Position numbers and translations under genes: made by a program. Below, one piece after another: positions 51,524-60,219 of a DNA stretch of 64,000 bases. Source of the stretch: Methylobacterium gossipiicola (GTDB taxonomy: Bacteria; Pseudomonadota; Alphaproteobacteria; Rhizobiales; Beijerinckiaceae); the NCBI RefSeq assembly GCF_900113485.1, contig NZ_FOPM01000002.1, positions 62,001-126,000 of the forward strand, written 5' to 3'. The notes beneath the pieces were generated by a model. It was given only the letters and a program-made list of their open reading frames with translations, was not told the DNA's origin and made no database searches. Positions within the stretch are counted from its first letter, which is position 1, and each line of letters begins with the position of its first letter.

Positions 51524-52630
51524 ATGACCGAGTCCGTCCTCGCCCCCACCGATCCGCGCGCCCCGGCGCCGATCCCCCTCACGGTCCTCACGGGCTTCCT
51601 CGGCGCCGGCAAGACCACACTGCTGAACAGGATGCTGCGCGACCCCGCGCTCGCCGACACCGTGGTCATCGTCAACGAGTTCGGCGAGATCGGCCTCGAC
51701 CATCTCCTCATCGAGACGGTGGAAGAGGACATGATCCTGCTCGGCGCCGGCTGCCTGTGCTGCACCGTGCGCGGCGACCTCATCGCCACCCTGGAAGACC
51801 TCCTGCGCAAACGCGACAACGGCCGCATCCCGCCGTTCCGCCGCGTCGTCATCGAAACGACGGGCCTCGCCGATCCGGCCCCGATCCTCCACGCCCTGAT
51901 CTATCACCCGTATCTCGTGATCCGGTACCGGCTGCAGGGCGTCGTCACCGTGGTGGATGCGGTGAACGGCAGCGCCACCCTCGATGCCCATCCGGAGGCC
52001 GTGCGGCAGGTGGCGGTGGCCGACCGGCTGGTCGTCACCAAAGGCGATCTGGCCCCGGAGGGGACGGAGGCGCTCACGGCGCGTCTGCGCGCCCTCAACC
52101 CGGCCGCCACCCTGCACGGATCGGACGTCCCCCCCGCCGACCTCCTCGGCGGTTTCTTCGGGGTCGAGGGCAAGGGCACCGATGTCGCCGCGTGGCTCGG
52201 GGCGGAGGCCGTCGAAACCCATCACCACCATGGCCACCACCATCACGACGTGAACCGGCACGACGCGGCCATCCGGGCCTTCACGCTGACGAGCGACGTG
52301 CCGGTTCCACGCGCGCGGCTGGAGATGTTCCTGGACCTCGTGCGCTCGGCCCACGGTCCCAAGCTCCTGCGCCTGAAAGGGCTCGTCGCCCTGGCGGAGG
52401 ATCCCGGATCCCCCGTGGTGATCCACGGGGTGCAGCACATCGTCCACGCGCCGGTGCATCTTCCGGCCTGGCCGGATGACGACCGGCGCTCGCGCCTCGT
52501 CCTCATCGTCCACGACCTCGAGCCAGCCTTCGTCACCGGCCTGTGGGACGCCTTCCTCGGCCGTCCCCGCATCGATGCTCCCGACATGGCGGCCCTGACC
52601 GACAATCCCTTGGCGATCCCCGGCGGCTGA
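51524..52630 (+). CDS. CobW/COG0523 family G3E GTPase, putative metal chaperone
   Basis: 368-residue G3E P-loop GTPase. Walker A GFLGAGKT at 24-31, the metal-binding CxCC (GCLCC, C77, C79, C80), ETTGLADP, and TKGD in place of NKxD. A histidine stretch HHHHGHHHHDVNRHD begins at H233. The C-terminal CobW_C domain follows (VIHGVQHIVHAPVHLPAWP). Members supply zinc or cobalt to enzymes; metal is unknown here. No cobalamin riboswitch precedes it, and the cob genes are 13 kb away, so a zinc role is at least as likely as a B12 one. Confidence 0.92.
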   Translation: MTESVLAPTDPRAPAPIPLTVLTGFLGAGKTTLLNRMLRDPALADTVVIVNEFGEIGLDHLLIETVEEDMILLGAGCLCCTVRGDLIATLEDLLRKRDNGRIPPFRRVVIETTGLADPAPILHALIYHPYLVIRYRLQGVVTVVDAVNGSATLDAHPEAVRQVAVADRLVVTKGDLAPEGTEALTARLRALNPAATLHGSDVPPADLLGGFFGVEGKGTDVAAWLGAEAVETHHHHGHHHHDVNRHDAAIRAFTLTSDVPVPRARLEMFLDLVRSAHGPKLLRLKGLVALAEDPGSPVVIHGVQHIVHAPVHLPAWPDDDRRSRLVLIVHDLEPAFVTGLWDAFLGRPRIDAPDMAALTDNPLAIPGG

Positions 52631-52749
52631 TCGGCCAGTCCCCGGATGGACCGGGACAGGCGGCATCGTTCTTGGTGCCGGACGCTGATCGAGGGGCCTC
52701 TGGCGGGCCGGGCCGTCCCGAAACGGGACGCGGGCGGGAGTTTGACAGC

Positions 52750-53601
52750 ATGGAGAGACGGCACTTCACGGTGATTCCGGGTGGCGCCGGTGTGGGTGGG
52801 GTGGCCGACACCACAACGTGGCGGATCGACCTCGTTCGCCCGGGGCACCTCTCGCCCGAAGCCATGGCGGCCTGGCGGGCGCTCCTGACTCGGATCGGCA
52901 GGTCGGACGCAGTCTTTTCCGATCCCGACTATCTTCAGGCGGCGGCCCAACACAGGGCCGGCGGCTGCGACGTGGTGTTCGCCCTCGCCTGGACCGGGGC
53001 CGACACCGCGCGTACCTTACGCGCTGCCGTGGCCCTCACGGTGCCGCATCCGATTTGGGGCCGGGGTCGTTTCCTACCCTGGCAGCCGCCCAACCTCACG
53101 GTGACGCCCGCCGTCGAAGCCCGGTTCACGCCCGACCTCACCGACGTCCTGACCGACCGTTTGAAGGCCCTGCGCTGGAACGCCGCCCTCGATCTAGGCC
53201 CGATCCCGCTTCAGAACCCGGCGTCCCGCCCGGCCCTCGGCGCGCTCTCCGGCTTAGGCCGCATTCCCGACCGCGCCCTCATCGATGTCGGGGGACCGAG
53301 CCCGTCCGTGCGGCAGCGCATCGCCGAGCCGAACGGCATCCGCGACGCCGTGGAGGAGTTTCTGGTCCTCGATGCCGCGCACGCTGCCGCCCCGATCATC
53401 GCCGATCCCTCCGAGGCGAACTTCGTCCGGGTGGTGATGCGGCTGTTCGCCCGTCGCCGCCTCGCCGCCGTTGACCTCAACCGCCGCGACGGCCGGGTCA
53501 TCGCCGCCGCCCTGCGCCTCGGCGCCGCCCCCCATGCCGTGGTCTGGCGGCGAGCCCGGGTGGGACTGGATACGACGCGGCGCCGGGACCGCTCGGCTTA
53601 A
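52750..53601 (+). CDS. Hypothetical protein, GNAT/CelD-like N-terminal region
   Basis: 283 residues. Residues about 20-150 resemble the N-terminal half of CelD/BcsL-type acetyltransferases (RPGHLSPEAMAAWRALLTRI, SDAVFSDPDYLQAAAQH, RFLPWQPPNLTVTPAVE). The C-terminal acceptor-coenzyme part of this family is poorly recognisable. It lies 119 bases after the CobW gene and before a polysaccharide export locus on the opposite strand, which makes a sugar-modifying role plausible but unproven. Confidence 0.55.
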   Translation: MERRHFTVIPGGAGVGGVADTTTWRIDLVRPGHLSPEAMAAWRALLTRIGRSDAVFSDPDYLQAAAQHRAGGCDVVFALAWTGADTARTLRAAVALTVPHPIWGRGRFLPWQPPNLTVTPAVEARFTPDLTDVLTDRLKALRWNAALDLGPIPLQNPASRPALGALSGLGRIPDRALIDVGGPSPSVRQRIAEPNGIRDAVEEFLVLDAAHAAAPIIADPSEANFVRVVMRLFARRRLAAVDLNRRDGRVIAAALRLGAAPHAVVWRRARVGLDTTRRRDRSA

Positions 53602-53803
53602 GATCGCCCCCGGTCGACCCTTCCGAACCGCATCTCATCCCGTTCCATGGCGATGAATGCGGATCGGCGAGACACGCGACGGACCCCTTCACCCGTCCTG
53701 TTGCCGGGTATCCATTCGGCCTCCGCATGGCGCGGGCCCCCTCCCCCGAAGAACAAGGAGCCTCTCGCGCCCCGGCAGCGCGAAGCCCCTACCGAAACCG
53801 ATA

Positions 53804-55276
53804 TCACGCGTCGGCGGCGCGGAAGCTACGGGCGCCGAGACCGACAGGGGCGCGGGCCGGCATGACCCCGGTCTCGCGGCGCGCGCCGCGCAGGAGGGCG
53901 AGACCGGCACCGACGGCGAGGCCAAGGACGAACGCGAGGGGCAGCACCACCTTGGGCGAGGGTGGCCAGGCGCGCCGGCGAGCCGGCGTCGCCGCCGAAA
54001 TCACCCGAAGGTTCGCGTTGTTGAGGCGCTCCTGCTCGGAGGTTTCGCGGGCGCGCTTCAGGAAAGTCTCGTAGACGGCGCGGCGCGCATCGAGCTCCCG
54101 GTCCAACTCGCGCAGGCCGACATTGGCCCGGTCGTTTCCGGCGGTTTCGGCCTTCACCCGGTCCAGGCTCTTACGGATGGCGGCTTCACTCGCGGCGGCG
54201 CGGTCGTAATCCTTCTGCGACGTCTCGATGATCCGCTCCTTCTCGCGCTGGATCAGGCGCTGGAGATCACGCAGTTGGGCGTATTGCTCGGCCATGGCGG
54301 GGTGGCGCTGGCCGAGCCGCGTGGCGAGTTCGGCGGTGTTGCGCGAGAGGGCGGCGAAGGATTGCCGCAGGTTCTGCATCTCGGTGGATTGCAGCATCTC
54401 CGGCAGGGCGGTGCCGGCCTCGCCTGCCTGCATCCGCCGCGCCTGATCCAGCCGGGACTGAGCCTCGGCCGTCCGGATGGTGGCGGTGACGAGCTGCTGA
54501 TTGAGGTCGCCGAGTTGCTGATCGCTGAGGAGACGCCCGCTCGTCGTCACGAGACGATTCGCTTCGCGGTATTTCAGCACCTTGCCCTCGGCCTCTTCGA
54601 CGCCCCGCCGCAGGCTCGTCAGCCGGGCCGTGAGGGCGTCCGACGCCCGCCGGGCGGCATCGTTTCGAGCCCGGGCCTCTTCGGCGAAATAGGCTTCTCC
54701 GATGGCGTTGGCGATGCGCGCCGACTTCTCGGGATCGTAGGTTTGAACATAGACGTCGATGACGAAGGTCCGCTCCGCGCGGCGCACGCCGAGCTTCGTC
54801 CGAAGGGTGTCGAGGGCGAGATTGACGGGGTCGCGGCTGGCCGCCGGCATGTCGAGGTCGAGGAGGTCCTTCAACGCGACCACGATGGGATTGGTCGAGG
54901 GTGCCCGGACGAACTCGTCGTCGCGCGCGAGGTCGAGGCGCTCCACGACGGGACGCAGGACGCTGTCGGATTGGATCACCCGCGTTTGACTCTCCGCGAT
55001 GGAGACGCCGCTATCGGCCTGCGGCGACCGCGTCGTGAGGTCGTTGGCGATGACCGAGAGGTCGGTGGGATCGACGAGAATCTGAAGGACCGAGGTGTAA
55101 GTCGGATTGGCGAGGTGGAGCCCCACCAGGGCGAGAACCACGGCGGCGACGCCGGACAGCACGATGACGCCGCTGCCCCGCCGCAGGCGGCGCAGGATCT
55201 CCGTGCTGTCGAGGCCCGGAGATCCGTGCCCCACGGCGACCGGCTCACCCAGCATCCGTGTCCCGAAGTCGAACAT
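53804..55276 (-). CDS. Wzz/GumC-type polysaccharide chain-length/export protein without kinase domain
   Basis: 490-residue polysaccharide co-polymerase. Transmembrane helix at about 38-58 (GVIVLSGVAAVVLALVGLHL), periplasmic Wzz domain, long coiled coils (about 190-410), GNVR-like region, and a second helix at about 445-465 (VVLPLAFVLGLAVGAGLALL). The tyrosine kinase of ExoP/Wzc-like proteins is missing, as in GumC/PCP-2b splits, so a separate kinase may exist elsewhere. ATG 55276 has GGGAGACAGAAACG upstream. Stand-alone. Confidence 0.88.
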   Translation of the reverse strand: MFDFGTRMLGEPVAVGHGSPGLDSTEILRRLRRGSGVIVLSGVAAVVLALVGLHLANPTYTSVLQILVDPTDLSVIANDLTTRSPQADSGVSIAESQTRVIQSDSVLRPVVERLDLARDDEFVRAPSTNPIVVALKDLLDLDMPAASRDPVNLALDTLRTKLGVRRAERTFVIDVYVQTYDPEKSARIANAIGEAYFAEEARARNDAARRASDALTARLTSLRRGVEEAEGKVLKYREANRLVTTSGRLLSDQQLGDLNQQLVTATIRTAEAQSRLDQARRMQAGEAGTALPEMLQSTEMQNLRQSFAALSRNTAELATRLGQRHPAMAEQYAQLRDLQRLIQREKERIIETSQKDYDRAAASEAAIRKSLDRVKAETAGNDRANVGLRELDRELDARRAVYETFLKRARETSEQERLNNANLRVISAATPARRRAWPPSPKVVLPLAFVLGLAVGAGLALLRGARRETGVMPARAPVGLGARSFRAADA

Positions 55277-55642
55277 CGTTTCTGTCTCCCGACCGTCCCG
55301 CTTCCGAGATGTCGCCCCGCTTCCAGTTCCGTTTCCCTCGATGGCTTGGTGCCGATCTGGCACGCATACCCGTCTCGATCGCCGGAGATGCAGCGTGATT
55401 CGCAGCCGTCATGCCAAAACTGCCCGAACCTCGACCCGCGCATGTCCGCCGGTCTATGAGGGATCGCGCATCGCGCCATGGCGACCGGGGATCAGCTAAC
55501 CGTCCGCTCGTGTACAAGACGCTAGCGGGCAGTGCGGGCGAGGCCGGAATCAGGGGTCAAGCCCCCCGGCACCCTCAAAGATGGTTAGCAGACACTTTTC
55601 ACGGGAAAACTCCGCACGCTCTCGCGGTGGCGAGGCCGACTG
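55277..55642. other. 366-bp region upstream of the Wzz-like gene
   Basis: Non-coding. Includes GTGCCGATCTGGCAC (55350-55364, perfect 5-bp arms with 5-base spacer) some 75 bases before the Wzz-like ATG, a possible operator. No other structure recognised. Confidence 0.45.
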
Positions 55643-56731
55643 CTATGCGCGCGGAGGAACGATGCCGTCCGGGTCGACATAGGCCGCCGCTCCCCGGTCG
55701 AGAAAGTCGCGAAACCGGGCCGCGTCGGCGCGGGCGAGATCGTTCCAGCGGACGACGTTGGCCCGTGAGGCCGCTGCCGCCTCCGGAAGACGGGCCCTCG
55801 CCCAATCGGCGATGCGCGCGGCCGAGCCCTCCGCGTCGTTGGACGCGATGAACAGGGCCGAGCGTCCCAGCACTTCGGAGAATACGGCCCCCTGCGGCGC
55901 AACGACGGGCAGTCCGCCATGCTGGACTTCGAGGAGGGGCAGGCCGAGCCCCTCGGCCTTCGAGGTCGAGATCAATGCGTGGCAGCTCTCGGCGAGGCGG
56001 CGCAGGCCGGCATCGTCGACGTAACCATGAAGGGTGAGGAAGGGCGGCGGCGCGTCGAGGAAGGCATGGTGGCCCCAGCCGACGCGGCCGACCACGTGCA
56101 GTTCCGCCGGGATGCCGCCGGCATTGAGGGCGGCCACGATGGCGATGGCCGCCGGATAATCCTTGCGCGGCTCGACGGTGCCGATGGCGAGGAGTCGCAA
56201 GGGCTTGCCCGGTTGGTAGGCCGCCGTCGCGGCCATGCCGGCGAGGCCGAACACGTCGCGCACGCCCGGCCGCAGGAGGGCCACCAGGGCGTCCGGCCGG
56301 CAGACCTCACGTACGGCCGCGCCCGTCGTCCGGGAATTTACGAGGAAGCGCCGCCCGAAGCGCATGGCGAAGGCAAAGCTCGGTGCCATGTAGAGGCGGC
56401 TCTTCCAACTGAGATCCTGCGGGCGGGTGAGCAGGAAGGTGTCGTGGACGTAGGTGAGGCAGCGCGCTCCGAAGGCGATGCTGAGGGGGCCCGGCGGGAA
56501 GCCCGGAAACACGAACAGGGCCGAACGGTCGAGCAGCGCCCGGGCCGGCAGGCCGAAATGCTGGGCCAGCACCATCGCGGGAATGCCACCGCTGCGCACC
56601 GGCCGAACCGCGTGGGGGGCGAGGTTCTCCGGCGCGAACAGGTCGAGGGCGACCCGCTCGATTCCGGTGACGTGGCCGCGCAGGTTGGTGAGGTCGAGAT
56701 AGACGGGGCGCGGAGGCTTTGCGACGCTCAT
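55643..56731 (-). CDS. Glycosyltransferase family 4 protein
   Basis: 362-residue GT-B glycosyltransferase: VYLDLTNLRGHVTGIERVALDLF and TYVHDTFLLTRP in the N-terminal half, then the family-4 donor-site LLAIGTVEPRKDY, LHGYVDDAGL and SKAEGLGLPLLEVQHGGLPVVA with the E-x7-E pair. Acts on a polysaccharide precursor at the cytoplasmic face; sugar unknown. Its ATG overlaps the preceding gene's TGA by four bases. Confidence 0.88.
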   Translation of the reverse strand: MSVAKPPRPVYLDLTNLRGHVTGIERVALDLFAPENLAPHAVRPVRSGGIPAMVLAQHFGLPARALLDRSALFVFPGFPPGPLSIAFGARCLTYVHDTFLLTRPQDLSWKSRLYMAPSFAFAMRFGRRFLVNSRTTGAAVREVCRPDALVALLRPGVRDVFGLAGMAATAAYQPGKPLRLLAIGTVEPRKDYPAAIAIVAALNAGGIPAELHVVGRVGWGHHAFLDAPPPFLTLHGYVDDAGLRRLAESCHALISTSKAEGLGLPLLEVQHGGLPVVAPQGAVFSEVLGRSALFIASNDAEGSAARIADWARARLPEAAAASRANVVRWNDLARADAARFRDFLDRGAAAYVDPDGIVPPRA

Positions 56732-58782
56732 CGGAATCGTCTCACGGCTCTAATTAAAAGGCCACCGGCATAGAGGCCGCGCCGGGCCCAGAGCGGAAGA
56801 TCCCGCCCCAGCACGGCGCGCTTGGCCCGGCGCAGGAGGCGGATGGGCGTCGAGGACGGCCCCGATACCGTCCCGGTCTCACCGGGGTAGCGATCCCGGG
56901 CATAGGCGAACCGCCCGAGCAGGCGCGGAGAAAAGCGTTGGCGCCCCCCGGGCGGCGGCGCCAGGAGCCCACGGGCAACGAGCCGGTCGTTGAACGTCAG
57001 GGCCGCCGCCGCGTCGCTGAAGCGATTCCCGAGGGCGATCCGACCAAGGCCACCGAGTCGCTTGCGCAGGGGCTCATCCGCGACGAGCGTCAGGAGCGCG
57101 TCCCCCAGGGCATCGGGCTCCTGGGGGACGAGGACCCCCGAGACGCCGTCGATCACCGCCGAGGTCAGACCCGAGGCGCGGTAGGCGACGGTGGGAATGC
57201 CGCATAGGCCCGCTTCCACCGGCGTCTGGCCCAGGGTCTCGTTGAGGCTGGCCGTCACGTAGATGTCGCACGCGCCGTACCATTGCGCCAAAACCGCCTC
57301 TTCGGCGACGGGGCCGGCGACGAACAGATTGGGCAGACCGAGGGAGGTCGAATCGTCGAGGCGCCCCACGGCGACGAAACCGAGGCCCGGCCGGGCGATG
57401 CGGCGCAGGGTTCGCATCAGGTCCTGGAAACCCTTGCCCGGGGCGTCGGCGATGACGGCCCCGAACATCACCAGCACGTCCCCGGCCGGCAGACCGAGTT
57501 GCCGACGCAGGGCAGCGCGATCGCCCGGCCGGAAAACACCCGTGGGAAAGGCGAGATCGATGCGGGCCACGGCCGTGCCGGCGGGAGCGTTCCCACGCGT
57601 ATAATCATGGGTCCAAGAGGAATTCGCCAGCAGTAGGGGCGCGTCGGGGGCCGTCAGAAGAGCGCGCTTCTCCGCGTGCACCCCGGCGATCCGCGCGGGG
57701 GCCAGGTGGGGATACTGCGTCGGCGTCGGACATTGGGCGTCGCACCCCGTGACGAGGCGGGTGCATCCGTTCGGAAAAGCGCAGCGTCCGGTAATCGGAA
57801 AGAAATCGTGCATCACCACGGCAACGGGCAGGTGCCGCCGGAGTCGATCGAGCAGGGCCAACCGGCGGGTGGCGCCGTGGATGTTGCCGACGAGGAGGAG
57901 GTCGTAGCCCCCGTCGCGGATCGCAGCCTCCGTTCGGGGAAAGCTGTCCTGCCATTCGGCGCCCGCCGGAACCGCCTCGCCCGCGAGACGATGCTCCGCC
58001 ACACGATGCCCCGCGAGGACGAGGGCAGCCGCCAAGCGTCGATGGGCGATGCCGGCGCCGCCGCCGGCGCCATGATCCGTGAGGGTGGCGATGGCGAGGC
58101 CGGGGGACGGGGGGGACGGATCGAGTTCCGGTTCGTATTGCAGGAGGACCGGACGGCCGATCCGGGCGAAACGGCTGCCGGCGAGGCGGGGCCAGAGGTC
58201 GGCGACGGGGCTCCCGCAGGGGAGGTCGAGGCCGCCTGCCCGGCGCACCATCGCCCGCGACAGGAGGCACTCGCCGCCGGTGAAGGCTCCGAGGTGTCCG
58301 GCCGGGACGGCCGCGTCGAGGTGACCGGGGGCTTGCGCCACGGCGTCGAGGCCGAGCACGGCGGCGCCGAACACCACCCGCAGACCGGCGACCACCTCGG
58401 CATCGGTCAGGACGGCTTCGAGGGCGAGCGCCGCGAGGGCACCGGGCGCCAGCAGGTCGCCCGATCGAAGGACGAGGAGGTAGTCGGCGCTGTCGTCCGC
58501 CAGCAAAGCCTCGACGCGCGCCGCGCCCTCGGGGTCGGGCGGCACGGCATGATGCTGAACCGACGGGTAAGTCTGGCCGGTAATGGACGCCGCCGTGGCA
58601 AGAAAGCCGGGCGCGTCGGATAGCGAGGGGGTAAGGATATGAATACTCGGCCAGGCGCGGCCGTCGGGAAGGGTCGGCGGCAGGACGTCCAGGGCGGGGG
58701 AATCGAAGGGCCAGTGCGCGATGCCATGATCCGCAGCACGGTCACGCCCGTCGGGGATGCCATGACCATCGTGTTCGAGCAT
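56728..58782 (-). CDS. Two-domain glycosyltransferase (GT2-like plus GT4)
   Basis: 684 residues from ATG 58782; a TTG at 58794 would add four. Residues about 45-210 resemble a GT2-type fold (PSIHILTPSLSDAPGFLATA, YLLVLRSGDLLAPGALAALA, GGECLLSRAMVRRAGGLD). Residues about 230-640 are GT4 (ATLTDHGAGGGAGIAHRRLAA, VVMHDFFPITGRCAFPNGC, FGAVIADAPGKGFQDLM, NETLGQTPVEAGLCGIPTVA). The cysteine segment CAFPNGCTRLVTGCDAQCP occurs in a known subset of GT4 enzymes. The GT2 part lacks an evident DxD, so it may not be active. Confidence 0.85.
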   Translation of the reverse strand: MLEHDGHGIPDGRDRAADHGIAHWPFDSPALDVLPPTLPDGRAWPSIHILTPSLSDAPGFLATAASITGQTYPSVQHHAVPPDPEGAARVEALLADDSADYLLVLRSGDLLAPGALAALALEAVLTDAEVVAGLRVVFGAAVLGLDAVAQAPGHLDAAVPAGHLGAFTGGECLLSRAMVRRAGGLDLPCGSPVADLWPRLAGSRFARIGRPVLLQYEPELDPSPPSPGLAIATLTDHGAGGGAGIAHRRLAAALVLAGHRVAEHRLAGEAVPAGAEWQDSFPRTEAAIRDGGYDLLLVGNIHGATRRLALLDRLRRHLPVAVVMHDFFPITGRCAFPNGCTRLVTGCDAQCPTPTQYPHLAPARIAGVHAEKRALLTAPDAPLLLANSSWTHDYTRGNAPAGTAVARIDLAFPTGVFRPGDRAALRRQLGLPAGDVLVMFGAVIADAPGKGFQDLMRTLRRIARPGLGFVAVGRLDDSTSLGLPNLFVAGPVAEEAVLAQWYGACDIYVTASLNETLGQTPVEAGLCGIPTVAYRASGLTSAVIDGVSGVLVPQEPDALGDALLTLVADEPLRKRLGGLGRIALGNRFSDAAAALTFNDRLVARGLLAPPPGGRQRFSPRLLGRFAYARDRYPGETGTVSGPSSTPIRLLRRAKRAVLGRDLPLWARRGLYAGGLLIRAVRRFR

Positions 58783-58897
58783 GGCGACGTTCAAGTCCGT
58801 AACGAATGCGCAACGGGACTCCGCCCGATCACCGCCGGGTCGAGGTCTAAAGGATTCTTCTGAAGATTTGCTTGTGCTCTCTGAGCCGGGAAGACCA

Positions 58898-58912
58898 CCC
58901 CTTCTGAAGGGG
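58898..58912 (-). terminator. Short hairpin after tRNA-Pro
   Basis: CCCCTT-CAG-AAGGGG (minus strand) begins two bases after the encoded CCA end and is followed by TGGTCTTCC. May aid termination or 3' processing. Confidence 0.45.
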
Positions 58913-58914
58913 GC

Positions 58915-58991
58915 TGGTCGGAGTGGCAGGATTTGAACCTGCGACCCCCACGTCCCGAACGTGGTGCGCTACCAGACTGCGCTACACTCCG
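58915..58991 (-). tRNA. tRNA-Pro (anticodon CGG)
   Basis: Minus-strand cloverleaf of 77 nt including an encoded CCA. Acceptor CGGAGTG/CACTCCG, D-arm GCGCAGTCTGGTAGCGC, anticodon stem CCACG/CGTGG with loop TTCGGGA (anticodon CGG, codon CCG), T-arm GCAGGTTCAAATCCTGC, discriminator A. CCG is a major proline codon at this GC content. Confidence 0.97.
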
Positions 58992-59078
58992 AAGGCCGGC
59001 GCGCTGCGCCGACGGACGGACCTATAGCGAGGCTCGCGGCGGCCTGCAAGCGGCTCGTTCGGGTCTCGCGCGCTTTCT

Positions 59079-59876
59079 TCACGCCATCGGCCGATTCATC
59101 CAATCCACCGGGAGCCGCCATAGACGGCAGGGGACGTGGGAAGCTTCGATGGCAACGGCGCCCGTCGCGCCCGGCGCGGGGGCGAGGCGGATCAGGGTCC
59201 AGGCCGTGGATGGAGTGCCGGCGACGTCGAGGAGCGCGGGCGCGACAGGAGGGATCGTGACGGCAAAGCCGTCTAGGGGCTGCGAAAGACCGGCGCCGGA
59301 CGCTTTCACGACGGCCTCCTTCGCCGTCCAGGCCGCATAGAAGGCGGCCTCCCGGTTCGGTCCAGCGGCTTCGAGGGCAGCGATTTCGCGGGGATGAAAG
59401 TGCGCACGCGCGATCCGCAAGGCATCGGAGAGAGGGCGATGCGCCTCGATGTCGACACCGATACGCGCCGTGGTCGAGACGGCGACGAGGGCATGATCGC
59501 CCGAATGCGAGAGGTTAAAGTCGAGGGGGACACAGCCTCCCCGGGCGAGCGCATCCCATCCCGTGAGGCTTGGCCGCCCCGTCGGCGAGATCGCGAAGGT
59601 CAGGGATCGGGGGTTCGCACCGAGGAGGCCCCCCAGGATGATCCGCAGGGCGGCATGACTGGCGATGAAGCGGTCTCGGTCCTGTGGTCGCAGGAAGCGA
59701 TCGGCTCGGTCGCGCTCATCATCGTTCAGAAGGCGCGTGCCGTTCGCGCGACGCTCGGCATCGAGGTCGAGGGCGATGTGCCAGACGGCGTGCCCGCGAA
59801 AGGGCAGCGGCGCGGCCTCCGACCAATCATCACCGGAAACGGAACATGTTGTGGGATGCGTCCCCCTTCCCCTCAC
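59079..59876 (-). CDS. 4'-phosphopantetheinyl transferase (Sfp type)
   Basis: 265 residues. Transfers phosphopantetheine from CoA to carrier proteins of fatty-acid, polyketide or peptide synthesis. Motifs: PLDFNLSHSGDHALVAV, GVDIEAHRPL, and FYAAWTAKEAVVKASGAGLS. The GTG at 59876 overlaps the TGA of the small membrane gene (GTGA), giving a clean start; the frame further upstream overlaps that gene without similarity. Sfp-type size suggests a broad substrate range rather than AcpS. Confidence 0.9.
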   Translation of the reverse strand: MRGRGTHPTTCSVSGDDWSEAAPLPFRGHAVWHIALDLDAERRANGTRLLNDDERDRADRFLRPQDRDRFIASHAALRIILGGLLGANPRSLTFAISPTGRPSLTGWDALARGGCVPLDFNLSHSGDHALVAVSTTARIGVDIEAHRPLSDALRIARAHFHPREIAALEAAGPNREAAFYAAWTAKEAVVKASGAGLSQPLDGFAVTIPPVAPALLDVAGTPSTAWTLIRLAPAPGATGAVAIEASHVPCRLWRLPVDWMNRPMA

Positions 59877-60115
59877 CGCTTCGAGGGAGCGAGGGCCGAA
59901 CGAACCGCGTCGCGGCGGTTCGCCAGGATCAGGATGCAAAGGTACCCGAGTTCCGCGAAGATCAGGGCGCACACGAGAACACCAACCGCGAGTTCCAAGG
60001 GCAACTGACACACGAGGGCGACGACCAACGCGAAGCCAACGGATGCGCCGACGAGGGACGGCAGGACAGTTATGGACTTCCAGGTGAGGGTCGTGAGTTT
60101 AAGCATCGCTTCCAT
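59873..60115 (-). CDS. Small membrane protein of unknown function
   Basis: 80 residues, MEAMLKLTTLTWKSITVLPS then two hydrophobic helices (about 19-40 and 44-64) and a basic tail RRDAVRSALAPSKR. No family known. Overlaps the phosphopantetheinyl transferase start by four bases, so the two are co-translated; this conserved overlap is the best sign that the gene is real. Confidence 0.7.
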   Translation of the reverse strand: MEAMLKLTTLTWKSITVLPSLVGASVGFALVVALVCQLPLELAVGVLVCALIFAELGYLCILILANRRDAVRSALAPSKR

Positions 60116-60219
60116 CGCAGCAACCTACTTAAGGTTAGTGCAACGGCTGGCGGTGAAAAAGCCCAATTTGGTTGCAGTTACGCCATATGCTCGCCGATTC
60201 AGCAGCGGATGATAGATTC

